Source: Ignavibacteria bacterium (lineage in GTDB: Bacteria; Bacteroidota; Ignavibacteria; Tepidaquicellales; Tepidaquicellaceae). Taken from it: DNA of 64,000 bases. Under the pieces are notes generated by a model, which worked only from the letters and a program-made list of their open reading frames with translations, was not told the DNA's origin and made no database searches. Below are positions 63,124 through 64,000 of this stretch, piece after piece. Where the stretch lies: contig JAIBBK010000019.1 of the NCBI GenBank assembly GCA_019694675.1, positions 27,127 through 91,126 on the forward strand. The letters are read 5' to 3'. A program made the position numbers and the translations under genes. Within the stretch, counting starts at the first letter, position 1, and every line of letters begins with the position of its first letter.

Positions 63124-63187
63124 TCATATGAATTATTTCAGGCATGAAGGAACAAATCTTATCAAAAGGTGATATTACAATAGGCTG

Positions 63188-63814
63188 ATGACTCATCAGG
63201 CAGAAACGGCAAATGAGCATCTGAGCGATGAAGAACTGATGCTGAGGTTTCAAAACGAAGACAACGACGCCTTTTCACAGATCGTTAACAGATACAAAGA
63301 CCGGCTGGTCAACTTTCTCTACAGATACACGGGAAGCATTGACGAGGCCGAAGACATTGCGCAGGATTCATTCCTTCGGCTTTACAGACTCAAACACACA
63401 TACAAGGATGTCGGCAAGTTCTCTTCATGGTTCTATACGATCGCAATAAATCAGGCAAAGTCTCACAAGAGGGATAAGGTGCGAAGGCATGCTTACTCGA
63501 TGAATCAGACTTTTGGCGAAGAAGGGAAGGAAATTGAATATGCTTCGGATGATAGACTGCCCGATGAGGTGCTTATGGCAAAGGACGATACGGACATGGT
63601 GCAGAAGGCGATCAATCTGCTTGATGAAAAACACAGGGAGATCATACTGCTGAGGGACATTCAGGATATGGAGTATGAGGAGATCGCTGAAGTGTTGCAG
63701 ATACCGGTGGGAACGGTGAAATCAAGAATTAACAGGGCCAGAGAGAGCCTGAAGGTGATACTCGAAAAACTTTACAGACCGAAAAGAAGAATTCCTTACA
63801 CAGGCGGCAATTGA
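63188..63814 (+). CDS. ECF-type RNA polymerase sigma factor (RpoE-like)
   Basis: This 208-residue sigma factor has region 2 at about 20-100 (AFSQIVNRYKDRLVNFLYRYTGSIDEAEDIAQDSFLRLYRL, FSSWFYTIAINQAKSHKR) and region 4 at about 135-195 (AINLLDEKHREIILLRDIQDMEYEEIAEVLQIPVGTVKSRINRARESL). The length and pattern fit the RpoE/SigW-type group. A TTG at 63811 overlaps its stop and begins the next gene, so a coupled anti-sigma factor is likely. It follows holA by 64 nt. Confidence 0.93.
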   Translation: MTHQAETANEHLSDEELMLRFQNEDNDAFSQIVNRYKDRLVNFLYRYTGSIDEAEDIAQDSFLRLYRLKHTYKDVGKFSSWFYTIAINQAKSHKRDKVRRHAYSMNQTFGEEGKEIEYASDDRLPDEVLMAKDDTDMVQKAINLLDEKHREIILLRDIQDMEYEEIAEVLQIPVGTVKSRINRARESLKVILEKLYRPKRRIPYTGGN

Positions 63815-64000
63815 CTGAACACGAAAGACATAGCGAAATAAGGACTCTTCTGAAGAATCTCGAAAGCGTAAGAGCAAGCAGTGACTTCGAGAAGAAACTT
63901 CACCTTAAGATAATTGAAGAGGAAAGAAGAAGAAGGACAGGGCATGCCGGAAAGCGGTCAGGTATCGCAGACTTCTTCCAGCAGATAGTAAGCGGAAGGT
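63811..64000 (+). CDS. Probable anti-sigma factor, partial
   Basis: The frame opens at TTG (TTGA overlaps the sigma-factor stop) and runs to the window edge for 63 codons. The visible part is charged and helical (LTEHERHSEIRTLLKNLESV, SSDFEKKLHLKIIEEE, then a run of arginines). No zinc-finger motif is visible in this part. Position directly after an ECF sigma gene, with overlap, suggests an anti-sigma factor, as does the gene after the sigma factor at 16824. Confidence 0.55.
   Translation, partial: MTEHERHSEIRTLLKNLESVRASSDFEKKLHLKIIEEERRRRTGHAGKRSGIADFFQQIVSGR

Noticed and set aside
1..64000. tRNA, rRNA, transposase, phage or toxin-antitoxin genes
   Set aside because: I looked for these and saw none with motifs I could support; short RNA genes could still be missed by eye.

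Overview
The window looks like chromosomal DNA from a member of the Ignavibacteria / Chlorobi-side Bacteroidota. The main reason is six secreted proteins that end in a type IX secretion (T9SS) sorting domain carrying the motif QNYPNPFNP or QNFPNPFNP, a form typical of that lineage. Many genes lack a strong Shine-Dalgarno sequence, several secreted beta-propeller proteins are present, and the suf iron-sulfur operon has a Bacteroidota-like layout. No rRNA, tRNA, insertion sequence, prophage or CRISPR array was found. The taxonomic call is inference from these protein features.

Region 1 (1-8 kb) encodes cell-surface or secreted proteins: an FG-GAP repeat protein cut by the window start, a LamG/P-domain protein with a dockerin-like tail, an SBBP-type propeller with a T9SS tail, and a T9SS protein of unknown function. 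Region 2 (8.2-13.5 kb) is a leftward gene run: glycogen branching enzyme glgB, deoxyribose-phosphate aldolase deoC, an unknown exported protein and an FkbM methyltransferase. Region 3 (13.5-24.5 kb) returns to exported proteins (a nidogen-domain T9SS protein and two paralogous Asp-box proteins that share a 5' hairpin and a dockerin-like tail). An ECF sigma factor translationally coupled to a zinc-finger/FecR-like/coiled-coil anti-sigma factor lies in the middle of it.

Region 4 (24.8-32.4 kb) has a MarC membrane protein, then a compact leftward run of seven genes (lhgO, a cupin, a DUF1287 protein, a nitroreductase, a small membrane protein, a multi-span membrane protein, a DUF4239 protein), then a divergent membrane protein with a cytochrome-oxidase-like His motif. 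Region 5 (32.5-42 kb) holds a DUF1801 protein, a TerB-like protein overlapping a large cyclase/STAND-ATPase/TPR regulator, an outer-membrane-like protein, a T9SS-exported EEP-family hydrolase, a beta-carbonic anhydrase and a methyltransferase.

Region 6 (41-48 kb) is the leftward operon sufB-sufC-sufD-sufS-sufE-sufT-ferredoxin reductase. A 13-bp palindrome 5' of sufB matches the core of the IscR type-1 operator as I remember it. Region 7 (48-56.5 kb) has an aldo/keto reductase, an AT-rich gene of unknown function, a second SBBP/T9SS propeller, an aldehyde dehydrogenase and a two-gene ABC exporter. Region 8 (56.6-64 kb) is the leftward set transaldolase-gcvT-comB-ftsK, then holA, then a second ECF sigma factor whose anti-sigma partner starts at an overlapping TTG and runs off the window.

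The most interesting unexplained signals are three: the shared C-terminal dockerin-like module ending in Arg-Pro on three exported proteins that lack the T9SS tail; the paired 5' hairpins in front of two of those genes; and the TerB-like/cyclase-STAND-TPR pair.
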